Source: Amoebidium appalachense
Lineage: Eukaryota; Ichthyosporea
Assembly: GCA_963693365.1 (NCBI GenBank)
Contig: CAVNZM010000007.1
Location: forward strand, 1,364,001 to 1,428,000
DNA: 64,000 bases
Direction: 5' to 3'
Part shown: positions 26,114 to 45,568 of the stretch, in pieces
Layout: each line of letters opens with the position of its first letter
Numbering within the stretch: the stretch's first letter is position 1
Made by a program: the position numbers and the translations under genes
Notes under the pieces: generated by a model
What the model saw: the letters and a program-made list of their open reading frames with translations, nothing else
Told to the model about the DNA's origin: nothing
Databases searched by the model: none

Positions 26114-26220
26114 AGAACCAGGAGAAGCTGCTGGAAGGCAGCGTCGAACTGGCAACTACCAGCTCGTTTGTATGTGTTTGTGCATGTGCACGCACGCTAT
26201 GTTGGTCACAGTGTGCGGTG

Positions 26221-27352
26221 TGTTTGCGTGTGCACAGTCGCGCCATGTCGGGCTCCCGATCACATCAAAACCATATGTGATCGGTGAACAAGCAGTATGA
26301 TTCCTTAAAAATAGCAGTTTACTATCCAATAAGATCGCCACTCCGGGCTCATCAGATAAAATGCAACCAATCAAGATTCGTATTTTGCACATTCCTATTC
26401 TCTTAAATTTTAACAACGCACATGGCCATCGCGACCAGGCACAAAACACGACACGTGTTTCGTAAACGGCCGTGCGCCGCTGCATCCACACTCCACCACA
26501 TTTACGCACAAGGGGCGGCCGGGCATGCACACCTCCGCATAGAGCCAAACGCTGGCAACATGGACGTGTTTGAGCCGTTGCTGTAGGACTAGTACAACAT
26601 GAGTTATTAGTTTTGCGACATGGGCACTTTGTCAGGAAAAACGAAACTTACTCAAACGTCAAAAACTCTAGAAAAACATAAGAACATCAATAGGCCGCAC
26701 GAAATTCATGCTGCCTGTAAACGTGGTTGTGTATATTGTCGGACAGACTACGGGAGTCGCGCCCTGTAGTTAGTCACGCTTACTCACCAATTCCCATCTC
26801 AAGATTGATCAGATCCCATACTGTAAATGCAATCTGCGCTGCCGCTATGATACACAACCAAATTTACATGCCTTCTTCCACCATGACGAGCAGCACCAAC
26901 ACCCTGCTTGTCTAGTGTCCTCTACCATGCCGAGCAGCACCAACACCCTGCTCTAGTCTACCACCATGCCGAGCAGCACCAACATACTGCTCTTCTTTCT
27001 TTCTTTTCCACCATGCAGAGCAGCACGAACACACTGCTTCGTCTTATTGTATTGTTTCTAACTTTCCGAACATTTTTTCTTGCTTATACCCTTTTATTTT
27101 CCCCCGGGTCACTCCTGGCTAGGTGTTGGTTGACGTGAGTTTGCTCAATCCCCACTAGCGTGACTGCGGCTACCCCGTGGGCTAAGAATTGCCAGAATAT
27201 GTAGTGACAGTCGGGATTATGTATCCTGGCTTATAGTTGCACTATGTAGAGAGCACATTCGTGTGTCTACTGTGGAAGACGTTAGCTCCCCTTAGGCAGT
27301 GCCTCCGGGAGTGAAACGGGATAAAATAAAATAAAAATGTTTGCGTGTGCAC
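26221..27352 (+). mobile_element. Insertion with SINE-type 3' end and 15-bp target duplication
   Basis: Direct repeats TGTTTGCGTGTGCAC lie at 26221-26235 and 27338-27352. The right end (27108-27337) matches the SINE 3' half: CCCGGGTCACTCCTGGCTAG, CCCCACTAGCGTGACTGCGGC, hairpin AGGCAGTGCCT, CCGGGAGTGAAACGGGATAAAATAAAA. The left 870 bp do not match the SINE and include a minisatellite (26878-27035). Either this is a longer relative with its own 5' region or the left repeat is a chance match in TG-rich DNA and the element is shorter. No coding capacity is visible. Confidence 0.6.
26878..27035 (+). repeat. Four-copy degenerate minisatellite
   Basis: Units of the form CCACCATGCCGAGCAGCACC followed by AACACCCTGCT recur at about 26879, 26925, 26962 and 27009 with pyrimidine-rich spacers of changing length. 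Confidence 0.8.
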
Positions 27353-27441
27353 GTCACGGTGACTGTGCTTGTGTGTGGGGAGGGGAGGGGTTTGTGTGTG
27401 TGTGTGTGTAGGTGTCGTGTGTGTGTGTGTGTGTGTAGGTG

Positions 27442-27528
<87 letters not shown>

Positions 27529-28433
27529 CGTGCGTGTTTGTGTGTGCGTGTATGTGTTTATATGTGTGTTGGGGGTGGAGGGGGGGGGGGGGGGGGGGAG
27601 GGGGGAGGAGGGGAAGGGGGGGGGAGGATTGCCAGTGTATGCATGTCCCATGGTGTGGGCGTAGGTGTACAAATGCATATATGTGGGCTACACAAGTGTA
27701 CATGTTGATTTTGTGTTGTATAATTGCAGTGTGCATGTATCTGGTGAGCGTGCTTGAGTGCATTCGTTCGCCCATGTGCATGGCGGGAAAATTAGAGAAA
27801 GCTGAAGAGGAGCGGAGTATGGGTGAAATATGGAGGGGGACCTTGGGGTGGGAGGGGAGGGGTGTGTGAGAGAGAAAAGGGCGCCGCTGCACATGGGCGG
27901 CGGCGGGGAGGGGAGAGAGGGAGGGGAGGGAGAGGTATCCTAAAACCAGTATAAAACTGCTTGTGTTTGAACACTCGGTACACCGTGCAAGAAAACATAA
28001 AGTGCAGCAAATAGCATTTATAATGGTTTCCCTTTGGCTTTCATAAGACGCAGATAGTATTTTAACACATCATATTCAGAACCAATCCACAGGACGGAGA
28101 GAAATCGTGCTTGCAATAGCTTTGCCTTTCCAAGTGATCCACCTTAATCGTAGTATTCAATTTCAGTCGATGTACCATTGTGATAAGTTTCTAAATCCAC
28201 AAGCTATCAGCTATTTGATACAAGATAGTTGTGATCCATAAATCTTCCAAGTCAATTTTAAAATCTACTAAGAATAGAAGCAACCACCCGAGGTTCTTGT
28301 TTTCGAGCCCACAGAGCCGAAATAGCTTGTGTCGTTTTACTACCAACCACAATGTCTTATAACAATGCTATAATACCATGAAAAAAGCACGACACACACA
28401 CACACACACACACAAAAGGCAAAAAACACAGAT
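27353..28433. other. Intergenic DNA with TG repeats and G runs
   Basis: TG repeats (27396-27530, with GTAGGTGT interruptions), G run 27579-27600, G-rich blocks to 27935, then about 450 bp of AT-rich unique DNA before the subtilase stop codon, presumably 3' UTR and spacer. A short CA run lies at 28393-28414. Confidence 0.5.
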
Positions 28434-33758
<5,325 letters not shown>

Positions 33759-35430
33759 TTTTCTCCCTCGATACTTACTATTTAGAAAATGGTTTGGTGC
33801 GGAAATTGTAAGTTGCACACAGACGTGAGTGACTGGCAGGCAACCTACGGAGAGGTGAAGTGAGGGATTTGAAAGGGATGACCGACATTATATGGCTGCG
33901 GGAGAAGCGGTTAGGAGCCACTGTGGCACCTCGAGCCAGACCTCTCAGCCGCACCTGCGCAGATCGGGCAAAATAGATCCTTCAATCAGCGCAAGAGAGC
34001 ATTGAGCCGGCAATGCCCTGACATGATTTGTTCGTTTTTTCAAATGTGTTGTACATTTCTTTAGATGATCTACAGACCGGATGTTTAGAAATGTCTTTTT
34101 TCAAATTCTGCCTAACCTTATATGGCTCACCGGAACAATTCGAATCTTGTGATTGGTTGCGCCAAAAGTAGGGGCCAAGGTAGGGGCCGCTCAGGCGGTG
34201 ACAGGCCAAAATCTCAGACCGACAGCCTCTCAAAAGCAGTTAGGCCCCGATTTTACTTAGAAAGTTGGTTTTCGTCCATAAGAAAAAGGTTAAGGAAATA
34301 CAAAGGCGCGCAAAAATGATATAAGCAGGCGGGGTGCTCCGACAACGCCTACATCGCTAAAATCATCAAAACCCGTCTTGCATAGCCTCTTACCACCTTG
34401 CCTCGAGGTCGATCGTCTATGATGAAATTATGGCCCTTGCATGTTTTCGCTACGAAATAGGTGCCGGACACCCCATGTTGCTTATACAAGAATTGCTTGT
34501 CGCTTTGTTTATCAAGTTATTTAGTAAGAGCAAACCCCCTTTTCTATTCAAATCATTGATTTTAAGCATTATAAGCAGGATTTGGTATATGACCGCCGAT
34601 CACTCAGCCCTTCATAAATTTCGCCTCTGGCTGCACGTTGCCTTCATATCCACTGGACCACTGCTCAATACATCCCAGCCAAGAGAAAAAAAAAAATTTC
34701 GCCAGTTCGGCTGGCTGGATCTCTCTAGAGCGAAGCAAACACCCACATTGAGATTCTCAATTAGTAAATCTAAATTGGTCTACATACACGCGTGCAGAGG
34801 AGCTCCATGTGCTTTAGGATGAATTAAGTTTAAATATATGCATGTATTCTTAAAGATACTGTGGAATATCGTACACCGGGACATGCTTATAACAGTACAT
34901 ATGGTGTTCAATAAGGTTTTCTCAGATACATATGCATGAAAATTCCCGTTGTTACATAACACATGTATGTGTATGTACGCGGTACGTATACCACACGGGG
35001 ATCATTGCACTTTATTGACCGCTCCCTCACGGGCCATGCCACTTGCGGTACCTCCAGTTCCCCACCAGCCACAACAGACTCGAAGAGATCTGTCGAGCGA
35101 AAGGCAAATCTAAGCTTAAGGCGGGGGGGGGGCACTTACAGGCCCAGAGATAGCTGACATCAATAATATCGTCAAGAATATATTCCTATACACTGCGGGA
35201 AGTTATAATTGATAAACCAGGATGGCACCGGTACCGGGCGTTTTATATGTGACCGGTGTCTTTTTGGATTATCCAACTATCAGGGTACCTCATATCGCAT
35301 CTTCAGAGCTGACTCCGCCTTCATCGGGAACGTGTGGCACTAGTCTCCAAGGCTTTGTACCCGCTGGCTTACGTAAGTGGCCGGGCCGGCCTACGACGCT
35401 GCGGGACGTCTCCGGCCAGGTCCTTCTGGT

Positions 35431-35479
35431 TGTAATGACCAATCAGATCGCTCAATATGTAATGACCAATCGGATTGCT
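35431..35479 (+). promoter_or_regulatory. Tandem CCAAT-type motif pair
   Basis: TGTAATGACCAATC followed by AGATCGCT or GGATTGCT, two copies 27 bp apart, midway between the divergent subtilase genes. CCAAT is a known eukaryotic promoter box; function here is inferred. Confidence 0.4.
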
Positions 35480-35935
35480 TACAAGTTGTAATGCAAATTT
35501 TTTAATAATATGAAGTTAAAACGTCTGGGCAGGTGGATCATGTCTTATTTTTACTGGCTACGTCATTTTGAACCAATCACCACTTGTAGATCTAGATCCG
35601 ATTACGCGCGATCAAAATTTGTCTAGTGACTGTCGCCTGCGGCAACATACATTACATTATAGGCCGCAGGGAGACAGCACTCAAAGTGACTAGTGTGGCA
35701 CAATGGCCATGGGCTTTTATTCTCAAGATTTGATTGGCTGTTACAAAATATAAACGATTGGTGAATCTGACATCTTTTTGTAATGTTGTGATTGGCTGTC
35801 CTCATTGACTCCTCAATGCAGTGAGCTCGTGAGATCTAGCTCGGCGACCTCGCACCAAGTTCGTTGCCACTCACCTTGGGTCCGTGGGCAGTGGCACCGG
35901 CTTTAGGGGTAATTAACCACTGTACTATTTGCACT

Positions 35936-36295
<360 letters not shown>

Positions 36296-36778
36296 TCGTG
36301 GCCCATGGTTGCGGGAAGGGAGCTGGAGGAAGGGGCCATCTATATTGGCATCAATAGCTGATGATATGTTGACCATGCACGCAGCTTCGGATTTCGCTGC
36401 AGCAGCGGATCAAACCTCGCGAATTTTCCCTTAATTTGTACAGTACAACAGTTCTAATAGTAGCCAGCCAGTGCTTGACGGATCTCCGGGTCGCACAGTA
36501 CGCACTTTCCTGCGCACTTTTTGTTTCATTAATGGCACTGAAACAGTACTGAAGACACGCTGTGGACTTGTGCTCCACAACTGCCGATGCTTTCGAATTC
36601 AGATCTGGGGGCGGCCACTGTGACAGATCCGACAAAGTGGTGATTGGTGGATCTGGTTCTTTGCCGTTTTGTGGGAGCTGCAGGAGGAGCCACGCCTAGA
36701 GTATCTACAAAAGACGTCCCGCAGAGTTTGTAAGTCTCAGAGTGAAGAGTGACCGGTTACACATCTTCAACATTGACA

Positions 36779-37475
36779 ATGAATTCCAAGGTTGCTGTTG
36801 CTTTTGGTCTGGCGTCGGTTGCCGGCCTGGCATCTGCTGAGTTCCGCGCTGTAAGTGACTCCCCTTGTGAATCATTGACAACACACACGCACACAACACA
36901 TTCACACACAGAGACACACACACACGCATATGCACACGCACGCACACACACACGCACGCATACACACACACGGGCACATGTCACCAACAACCAGCACGCA
37001 CGCACACCGTGACAAGTTTATCACACACCAACAACACGCAAGCGCACACACGTGAACACACATGTGTACACACATGCTCACACACTGACCCACAAAATAC
37101 CTGACCGCTATAACGCCCACTGTGGAAAAGCTGTATGTAACATTGTGTGTTTTTAGCATATGCATGTATCCGACTATTGTTTGGTGCGCATGAACTGCTA
37201 TTCAATCCGAGTCGTGGAAAACTGCCAGTGGGCTCATTAGCTCTCTTCTTGCCCTGGGGTCACACGTTGCAATTGCCGGCTTCGAAAAGAGGGGTTGCCA
37301 TATGCAGCATGAACATTGTGATGCTTGAAAACCCCACTGTTCCTGCAACCTGATTTCCTTCCCCCCCCCCCACCCCCCCCCCCTCCCCCCTGTCACCCCC
37401 CCCCCCCCCCCTCCCCCCCCCCCCCCCCTTCCCCCGGCTACCCCCTCCTTCCCTGCCGGCCCGCCCCCTCGAGCT

Positions 37476-37536
<61 letters not shown>

Positions 37537-39119
37537 AGCTTCCCGGCGGCACTGCAGTTCCCGGCAAGTACCATGTCCGCCTTGACCCTAGCATCACGTC
37601 AGAGAGTCAGATCGATCCTGCCCTGCGTGCAAAACTCAGCGATGTGTTTGTCACCGTCTCTGGCGCGGAGCTGACAACCACCAACATGACCCTGATTAAT
37701 GAAGTTGTTGCGCACAAGCAGGTAGGTAATTTAAAGGGTGAAATTTTATATCAATAATTATGTGTGACTGTGTTGGTATTGCACGAATTCGAAGGGTCAT
37801 ATTTAATGCATTTTGGCGAGTCAGACCTTTTCATAGGCAAGAATCTGACCGTGACATGTGTTTGTTGAAAACCCATGGAAGCTTAATCTTTAAGTACAGT
37901 TTGTGAATATGGTCTACATCTGTGATTCACTGTGTCCAGTTTGAGATTGTGAATAGTTTATCTTGTGTGAAAAATATAATTTATGAGAGGATATTAATAT
38001 TAACAACACTGCAATAGTGAAATGAGAGACTCCGTGGTGCTAGTACTATAACACAAGCACGTAACCATGAATAACAGATAAGACGCATCATCAAGACCCG
38101 AGTATGGCATATCACTTTACTAATTTGTCATCGCTATCACCACAGGCCTTCTACGTGCAGCCAGTGATGGTTGTCGACAGCTCCACGTTTTCTGGGTGGG
38201 GTCCCGACCCAGTCCTGCCAGACACCCCGGCAACAGCCCAACTATACGACGTCATTTCCCCTGATTCGTGGGGTGTCAAGCGTCTTGCTGGTGTGCCTTT
38301 GAAAGGAGCACCTTACGCTGGCGGAAATGGTGATGGGGAGGGGGTGGATCTGTATGTTGTGAGCACCGGTGTTAGCCCGGACCACCCGCAGTTGACGGGT
38401 AAGAGTTCTTTCCCCATTACAACTATGTGGTACTGGCTGTCTATCTTTATATTTGTGCTGGTATCACACGGTGTGATCGAATGATGCATTCCATGAACAG
38501 TGTGTGTGTGTGCATAACGGTGACTTGAATTATAGTACTACATTTGTGTTGATATGTGCGTTACAGTATTTCATCACCCCATGAGCCAAGTGTGTGTGCA
38601 TGGCTTGGGCTGACAGGCTAAGAAAACTTCTTCTATGGTCAACGTGTGGCGGGTGTGAGCCAGAACCCTTCCGTATGCCTATGCAGATGGAAAAAATTGC
38701 CATAGATTCTGTCCATGAATGAATTATGAATTTGTTATGTGAGTCTTAGGCTAGACGGTCTGGGCATATGCCAGTATAGTTGTGTGAGAGGCTCTGTGCT
38801 CGTGATAGAAGGGAAACGGGGAGGAACATATGAGTCTGTGTGTGTGTGTCTCTAGATGTTTGTGCATATCTGTATATTTGTGTGCGAGGCTCTGCAGCTG
38901 TGTACGTGGTAGGAGTGGCAAGGGGAGGTTTGAAACATGTGTGCACGGTGGTGACAGATGAAAATATGCTACAGGGCGTGTCAACAACTTCTTTGAGGAC
39001 AAGAGCCTTCAAGCTGGGTTCGAGGGCGCTCTCGGTACCATGTTTGCAGGTATTGCTGGTGGGGCCAACGGTGTTGCTAAGGTATGATTCTTCCCCCTCC
39101 CCCCCCCCCCCCCCCCCCC

Positions 39120-39169
<50 letters not shown>

Positions 39170-39173
39170 TACA

Positions 39174-39206
<33 letters not shown>

Positions 39207-39357
39207 GCACGCACGCACGCACACGCACACGCGCACACACACACACACTGACACATACACACATGCCCTCCCCCCCCCCCCCCTCAATCCCCCCCCCTCC
39301 CTCCCCCCCCCCCAAAAGGAAGAAAAAGGAAAAAACACGAATCCCCCTCCCCCTCCT

Positions 39358-39389
<32 letters not shown>

Positions 39390-41097
39390 ACACACACACA
39401 CCCACCCCCCTGAAAAAGAAAAAAAAAAAGAAAAAGAAAAGAAAAAAACACACGAATACCCTCCTCTGGCTAATGGCCACAGGAAGTTTACCGTGCACCT
39501 AAGACCTCGCAGAAAAAAACTTCTCAGAAAACTTGTAAGGTGGTTCCGGGCATGGACACCGACACATACAAATCCAACTTGCATGTACAGTGCAAGTGTT
39601 ATAACAGTTATTTGAAACCACTGCTGTATGCTGCATATTGAAACAATTTCTGAATGGCGGGCTTAAATTACACAGAAAGCCACCATTCAATCCGTCAAGG
39701 TAGCCACCGGGAACGGCAAGACCGACACCATCAAGCTCATGCGTGCGGCCCACCAAATCATAACAAGGCGCGACCAATCACGCCCATCCGTCGTTTATTG
39801 GCCGTTTTTCGGCCCGAATGCTGGTGCCCTGGCCAACTCTGTTCGGTTTTTGGCCGCAACACCCGGTGTTTTTGTTGTTGCCCCGGCCGGTGCATCTTCT
39901 GCTGCATCTTCCTGCTCCCAGCCTCCAGGCAACCAGCTCGCCTTGGCTGATTTCCTGACTGTGGGCGCTACTGATCCTAGCGATAAGGCGGCTATTTATA
40001 GTGGTTCGCTCTTCAGCGCCATTGGACCGTAAGTGACCCAGTGTTGTGCAATGAATGATTCATTTATAGTCGTCAAACCCCTGATCTATCAATGTGATTC
40101 GTGAGATACCCTTCCTTAGCTTGTGGTAAGAAAAGCCTAAACATGTTTCAGTGGAAGGATGCTAGCTGGCCACTGCGGAGGAAAACTTTGAAACAAAAAT
40201 CAGGAGAAAAATGTTTAGTTAATGAGGAAAAAAACACCAGGAGGAAAACTAAAAAAAACCTCGGAGAAAAATGTCTAAGAAAAAAAATCAGGAGAAAAAT
40301 GGATAAGAACAATAACCATCAGGAGACAAACGTTTCGGAGAAAAACGTCTAAGAAAAAGAAAAATCAGGAGAAACTGGATAAGAACAAAAACCATCAGGA
40401 GACAAACGTTTGAGGGGAAAAAAAACATCAGCAGAAAAAGGAAAAAAAACAACAGGAGAGAAAGGTTTGTCAATTATCAGATAGTATAGTTTATGTTGAG
40501 ATTCTCACACATGTACTGCCACACTGCGCCCAACCGTTGATAAGAAGTTCAAAACATTAGTACGGTATAGATTTCAAACAACTACCATTCCCCCCACCCA
40601 CCCCCCCCCCCCCCCCCCTCCAAATCTAACCGCCCCTCACTACAAAATATGATACTATTTTTAACCATCCCCCCCCCCCCCCCAAAAAAAAAATAAATAA
40701 AATAAAATAAAATAAAAAAATAAAAAAAATACTGAGAATCCACCTACCCCTCACCACAAAGTACGATATGATCAATGAGGTCACTAACACTAATTTATCT
40801 TTTCAGGTGTGTCAACATCATGGCTCCCGGCTGGAACGTGCGGGCTCCCAACCCCTTCAACGCCACCCAGGACAACTACATCACTAGTGCTACTGCGTAA
40901 GACACACTCCCATACCCCTACACCTTACCAAAACTGGCCCGTGAGCGTGCCTGCCCACACTTCCGTCTGCCCTCCCCTTCACTCTCCCTCCCCCCTTCCC
41001 CCCCTCCCCCCCTCCCCCCTCTCCTCCCCCCCATCCATGCATCCATTATCTCTCTTCCCCTTCCTCCATCCCCCCCCCCCCCCCCCCCCCGCGCCCC

Positions 41098-41158
<61 letters not shown>

Positions 41159-41285
41159 CTCTTCCTCTCATCCTCCTCCCTCTCATTCTCCTCCCTCTCA
41201 TCCTCCTCCCTCTCCTTTCCACTCCCCTCCCCCCCCCTCTCCCCCCTCCCCCCTCCCTCCCTCCCCCCCCCCCCCCCCCCCCCCA

Positions 41286-41319
<34 letters not shown>

Positions 41320-42311
41320 AACCACCTTCACCCCCACTTCCCTCTCCCTCCTTTCCCTTACGGCACTCAGTGAGTCATGAAGAAAAACTTGGGTTGAAAG
41401 CCTGTGGAAATAACTTATGCACCAAGCATGTAATATCCCACTGTACCTGACGTGGCTGCTACGCACAGGGCTGCTGCACATGTTGCGGGGATTGCTGCCT
41501 TGGTCAGGGGCAAGTACCCCAAGGCCGATAACGACCAGGTGAGCCCCCCCCCCCCCCCCCCCCCCCCCCCCAAAATAAAAAAAAAGAAAAAAAGAAAAAA
41601 AAAAAACATGTACATAGAAAAGGGCAACAGGGTCATGGATATTGTGCATGAGTACTAGGCGTGCACATCTTTGGTCAACAGGAGAACGTCTAAGCCTACA
41701 TAATGTACGGAATGCTGGGTTACCATGTCTCGTGTCCCTTCCATTCTTTTGTTTAAGTCGCACAATCGCTCTTTTGTAAGTCGCGCCTACGCTGCCAAAT
41801 GTTGCAAAAACAACAACTTACCTTTTGATAAAATCCACCACTTTGGTGACTCACCCACCATCAGATTCTTGCCACGATCTACATATTAATAAAATTAGGC
41901 GATCTACTAAGTTATCATAAGTTAATATATGCGTTTTTAAATCCCCACCATGAACCACACACTCCAATCTAACTACGACTCCCCGCACAGATTCGCACCG
42001 CCATTCTCTCTATGACAGAGGACAAGCCCACCTTCGTCGACCCCACCATCGAACTTACGCCCAAAAAGATCGCCCGCCTTAACTTTGACAATACTCTGTG
42101 CAAATCCAAGAACCAGGCTGTTGTAAACGACAAGTGGTGCCAAGAGGTTAACTGTGACGCATCTTACAAGGCGTTGTGTGAGTTGAACGCCAGAACTAAG
42201 GCAGGGCAGGTGTGCGTGTCGGTGATGGCGAATATCCCTGATTCGTGGTGTGCTGCAACGGGGTGCCATGTTGCATATGCTGGTATGTGCCAGTTGAAAT
42301 GCAGCGAGTAA
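36779..42311 (+). CDS. Secreted subtilisin-fold pseudoprotease, 482 aa, eight exons
   Basis: Exons: 36779-36850, 37539-37721, 38146-38398, 38975-39081, 39676-40028, 40807-40896, 41469-41538, 41991-42311; all GT-AG, phases close, 1449 nt with no internal stop. Signal peptide 1-20 (MNSKVAVAFGLASVAGLASA), I9-type propeptide about 25-85 (VPGKYHVRLDP, FVTVSGAEL), then a subtilisin fold aligned easily to the divergent neighbour (LDLYV-type strand, NGVAK, FLTVGATD, CVNIMAPG, AAHVAGIAALV). All catalytic positions are changed: Asp to Ser158 (VVSTGV), His to Leu189 (GALGTMFAG), oxyanion Asn to Ala278 (APAGAS) and Ser to Thr352 (TSATAAAAHVAG). It therefore should not cleave peptide bonds. The C-terminal tail (about 413-480) has two copies of a Cys module with D-x-W-C. 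Intact frame and splice sites argue for a functional decoy, inhibitor, binding or scaffold protein and not a decayed gene. Confidence 0.9.
40141..40470 (+). repeat. Degenerate A-rich minisatellite in an intron
   Basis: Motif ATCAGGAGAAAAATG with variants recurs about ten times; the longest unit, about 70-75 bp (AATCAGGAGAAA..TGGATAAGAACAA..ACCATCAGGAGACAAACGTTT), is present twice (from about 40286 and 40360). Intron between exons 5 and 6 of the pseudoprotease. Confidence 0.8.
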
Positions 42312-43988
42312 GATTGTCTTTTTGCTCGTTGCATGAGTGGTGTTCGAGGTGTTTATGCTCGGGGAAACAGGAGGAGGTGGTGGATTAGGAGCCCTTAAAT
42401 GGGTTGGAGCTTTTTTTTCTTCTTTTTGTCGAGCGATAGATCACAAGGATATCTATAGTGCACATGTGGGGGGGGGGAAATATGTGAAACTTTATGATGG
42501 TATACTATTGGGTGTTTGTTAATGTCATTTTCTTGGGTACAGTAGATTAATAGCATGTGGTAAATATTGTTGATAGCATCGAGGGGTACTGTAGCAGGGC
42601 CCGCAATAGGCATATGAACGGCGCAATGTGTTATATATGTGTTATATTATGTTACACGCCTCTTCGTGCACAGTTCACATCTTAAGTATACTGTATGCAT
42701 CATAGAGTATATTACAAGATTCATATAGTACATTATGCCTGGGAGAGCACTTTGAATGTACCACACCGCCTGCCACAACTGAAATGGTTCTGAGATGATA
42801 TGCACTTGTAGTGCATTACAATAACATAAAAGCAAAAAACCGTGTTGCCCAATTCTAACCATTAAGGTTCTACATGCACTCTCTCTTTCCCCTCTGGCCT
42901 TAGCACACGGTCACAAGCACTATACACTCGTCCCAATCCCTGTCCGGACTAGCTTCCACTCGCATGAGTCTCGCTCTCTCTCTCCCCCCCCCTCCCCCCC
43001 TCCCCCCGCACCTCCCCCTCCCCTCCCTTCCTCCTCCTCCTCCTCCACCCCCTCCTCCCCCCTTTCGCCCTCTTACGTTGTAAGTGGGGTTCAGAGGCCC
43101 TAAACGCTACAGAAGGACTGCTTTGGTTACTTGCCAAGTAAAACTCGTAGGAACTCCAAAAAAAAGGCTATTAAATATGCGGTGGTCAGATGGCATACTA
43201 GGATATTGGACGTTACTAGTCAGTACAAAAAAAGCTCATGAAACCATTTTTGGCATAATTTGCATAAATCTCTACTACAAGTACTTCCTGGTGCAAATTT
43301 CCTGTGACTCCCCCCCCCACCCCCTCCCGCCGTCCCCCCCCCCCCCCCCCCCCCCCCCTCGGCTCTCACCCCCTTCCCCCGGACCCTTTTCCCCCCTGCC
43401 CCCCCCCCCCCCCCCCCCCCCCCCATCCCATTGAGCAGCCTAAGGCCTAAAAATAACAATAACTGTAGCAGTTGCACGGCATCCTTTTCGTACTAAATAT
43501 CACCGCACACAGAAACGAGCACATAATACCAAACAAAGCTTGCATATGTTGTAGCCATCCGTAATCCAATTTGTTTGGAACACGCGGCTTTTGAATTGAC
43601 TGGCAGGGCATATAACCCTCTAAATTTCTCATTTCTCTTACCAACTTCCTACCATGTTCCCTTCCAACCACTGGCCTCCCCCTCCCCCCTCCCCCCCTTC
43701 CCCCCCTCCCCATCCCCCCCCCCCCCCCCCTCTCGCCGGCTACGCCGCTTCCCATGCGTTTTCGCTTGAGAGCAAACATGGTAACGAATCCCCTCCCCCC
43801 GCCCCCTCCCCCCTGCCCCCCGTCTCCCCCTTCTCCCCCCCCCCCCCCCCCCCCCCAAGCACCTCACATCTCCGAGTGTACATTATTCATAAACTAATTT
43901 AACGACTTCATTGCCGAAACTCAATAAGGAATGAATAAAGTTTGCAAAGAACAGCGTGACCGAAGAAGACAGTTTTTTTTTTTTTTTT

Positions 43989-44019
<31 letters not shown>

Positions 44020-44493
44020 GGGGGGGCAAGCCTGCCTGGTAGCAGAAGGTGGCAAAAAGGCAAAAGTGCGGCAAATGGGGGGTGGGGTAAGGGTGGACGG
44101 GGAGTTGGGGGGGAGGGGGGGGGGAGGGGGGGGGAGGGCGGAGAGGGGGCGAGGGGAGACAAGGGGTTGGTACAAGAAAAAAACCCATCATTAGAGGGGC
44201 AACTTAGCACCCTTGGGAAACTCAAGTGGTGCCTTTACAGGTACATATACTGTTAAACTTTCGGGAAGCAGCAAAGAACGTGGTAGCTGCATGCACGTGG
44301 GTGTGGAAGACAGTGCCACGTGGGGTGGGTGGGTTAATTGTAAGGCCTCCTAAATAGCGTACCTTGGTTAATCGGAAGGGCAATACGATGTATCATCTTA
44401 ACTGTACGAAGAGGGGGGGGGGGGGGGGGGGGGGGCTTCTTGTTCGGGGCAATAGCTGATTGCAGGTACGTGTTCGTCCACACACAGGCACAT

Positions 44494-44549
<56 letters not shown>

Positions 44550-44989
44550 GCACATAGTATCGGACACACACACAGACACAGATACACACCACAGCGCCAC
44601 ACACATGCACACACACACCTGGGGTATATACTGCCAGGCAGCTCCGCCTTCACGGCTCCACACAGGCACCTGCTCGTGGGCATGCAAGCACAAACATGTC
44701 ATTGAACACACACAGGCCTGCACGGAGACACAAATGACTAAATACACCTGGATAGTGGACCCGATGGATTTATGACTTGAAAATAACTTGCGCGCGATCT
44801 AACTGATTAACCAGATATGCAAATTTGGGCGGGAAGTTTTTGCATGCAATAAAAAGATTTTTATAAAATAAGATAAAAAACTAGGAATACATTGAGAAAA
44901 AGTTTTTATGAAACCTAAAAAAAAGTAGGAATACAAACTTAGGTTTTATAAAGCGTAGTTTGGATCTGTCATGTGTTTGTTGTTGGTCG

Positions 44990-45028
<39 letters not shown>

Positions 45029-45568
45029 ACCATCGAGATATATTCGTGCACTCCGTGATTTCAAGGCATTTTGCTTTACCTAATGTTGTTGTGTGTACGT
45101 ACGGCAGGACATTCACCCACACAGCTGTTCTAATTCCGTAGTCTGGTGCATAAACTTTTCATTTCTGTGTGTTTAGCGCCGTATCCCACCCTCTGTACAG
45201 TACCTGACAGTGGAGAGTCTCTACTAACCTTCCATTGTGTTTCGTTTTCCTTTTTCCTACTGTGTTAATATGTTGTGAACACTAAATGCATACACCAATA
45301 AATCGAAGTACCAGAGTCACTATTCTACCACGCGCCACCAGGGCGCCAATATGTGACAAACAACATGACTAGGCACACACTTATACTGATTTCTTGCAAA
45401 GTATCACCACAAGTGCACACAATTCTTGGTAATATCTTGGGAACTATCACCACAAAAGCACCAAACACTTGCAAAAACCAGCATATCTATCCCATAAAAC
45501 CAAAAAACACCAAACTCTTCATGAACCTTGACACAAATTCGCAAAAGCCATCACAAAAACCCCCACAA
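42312..45568. other. Intergenic DNA with C/G runs; no supported gene
   Basis: C tracts (42985-43060, 43310-43425, 43680-43735, 43790-43857), a T16-20 run joined to a G run (43975-44026), G tracts to 44145, CA repeats (44499-44542) and a C run (44991-45026). The stretch 42312-42900 is AT-rich unique DNA, likely 3' flank of the pseudoprotease gene. No exon could be justified. Confidence 0.5.

Noticed and set aside
34430-34822. 130-codon plus-strand frame between the subtilases
   Set aside because: AT-rich, no homology seen, no signals; likely chance.
39482-39531. Possible extra exon of the pseudoprotease (EVYRAPKTSQKK)
   Set aside because: Joining exon 39081 directly to 39676 reproduces the alignment with the active paralogue (GVAK-KATIQSVKV against GVAP-KVNIKSVRV), leaving no room for it.
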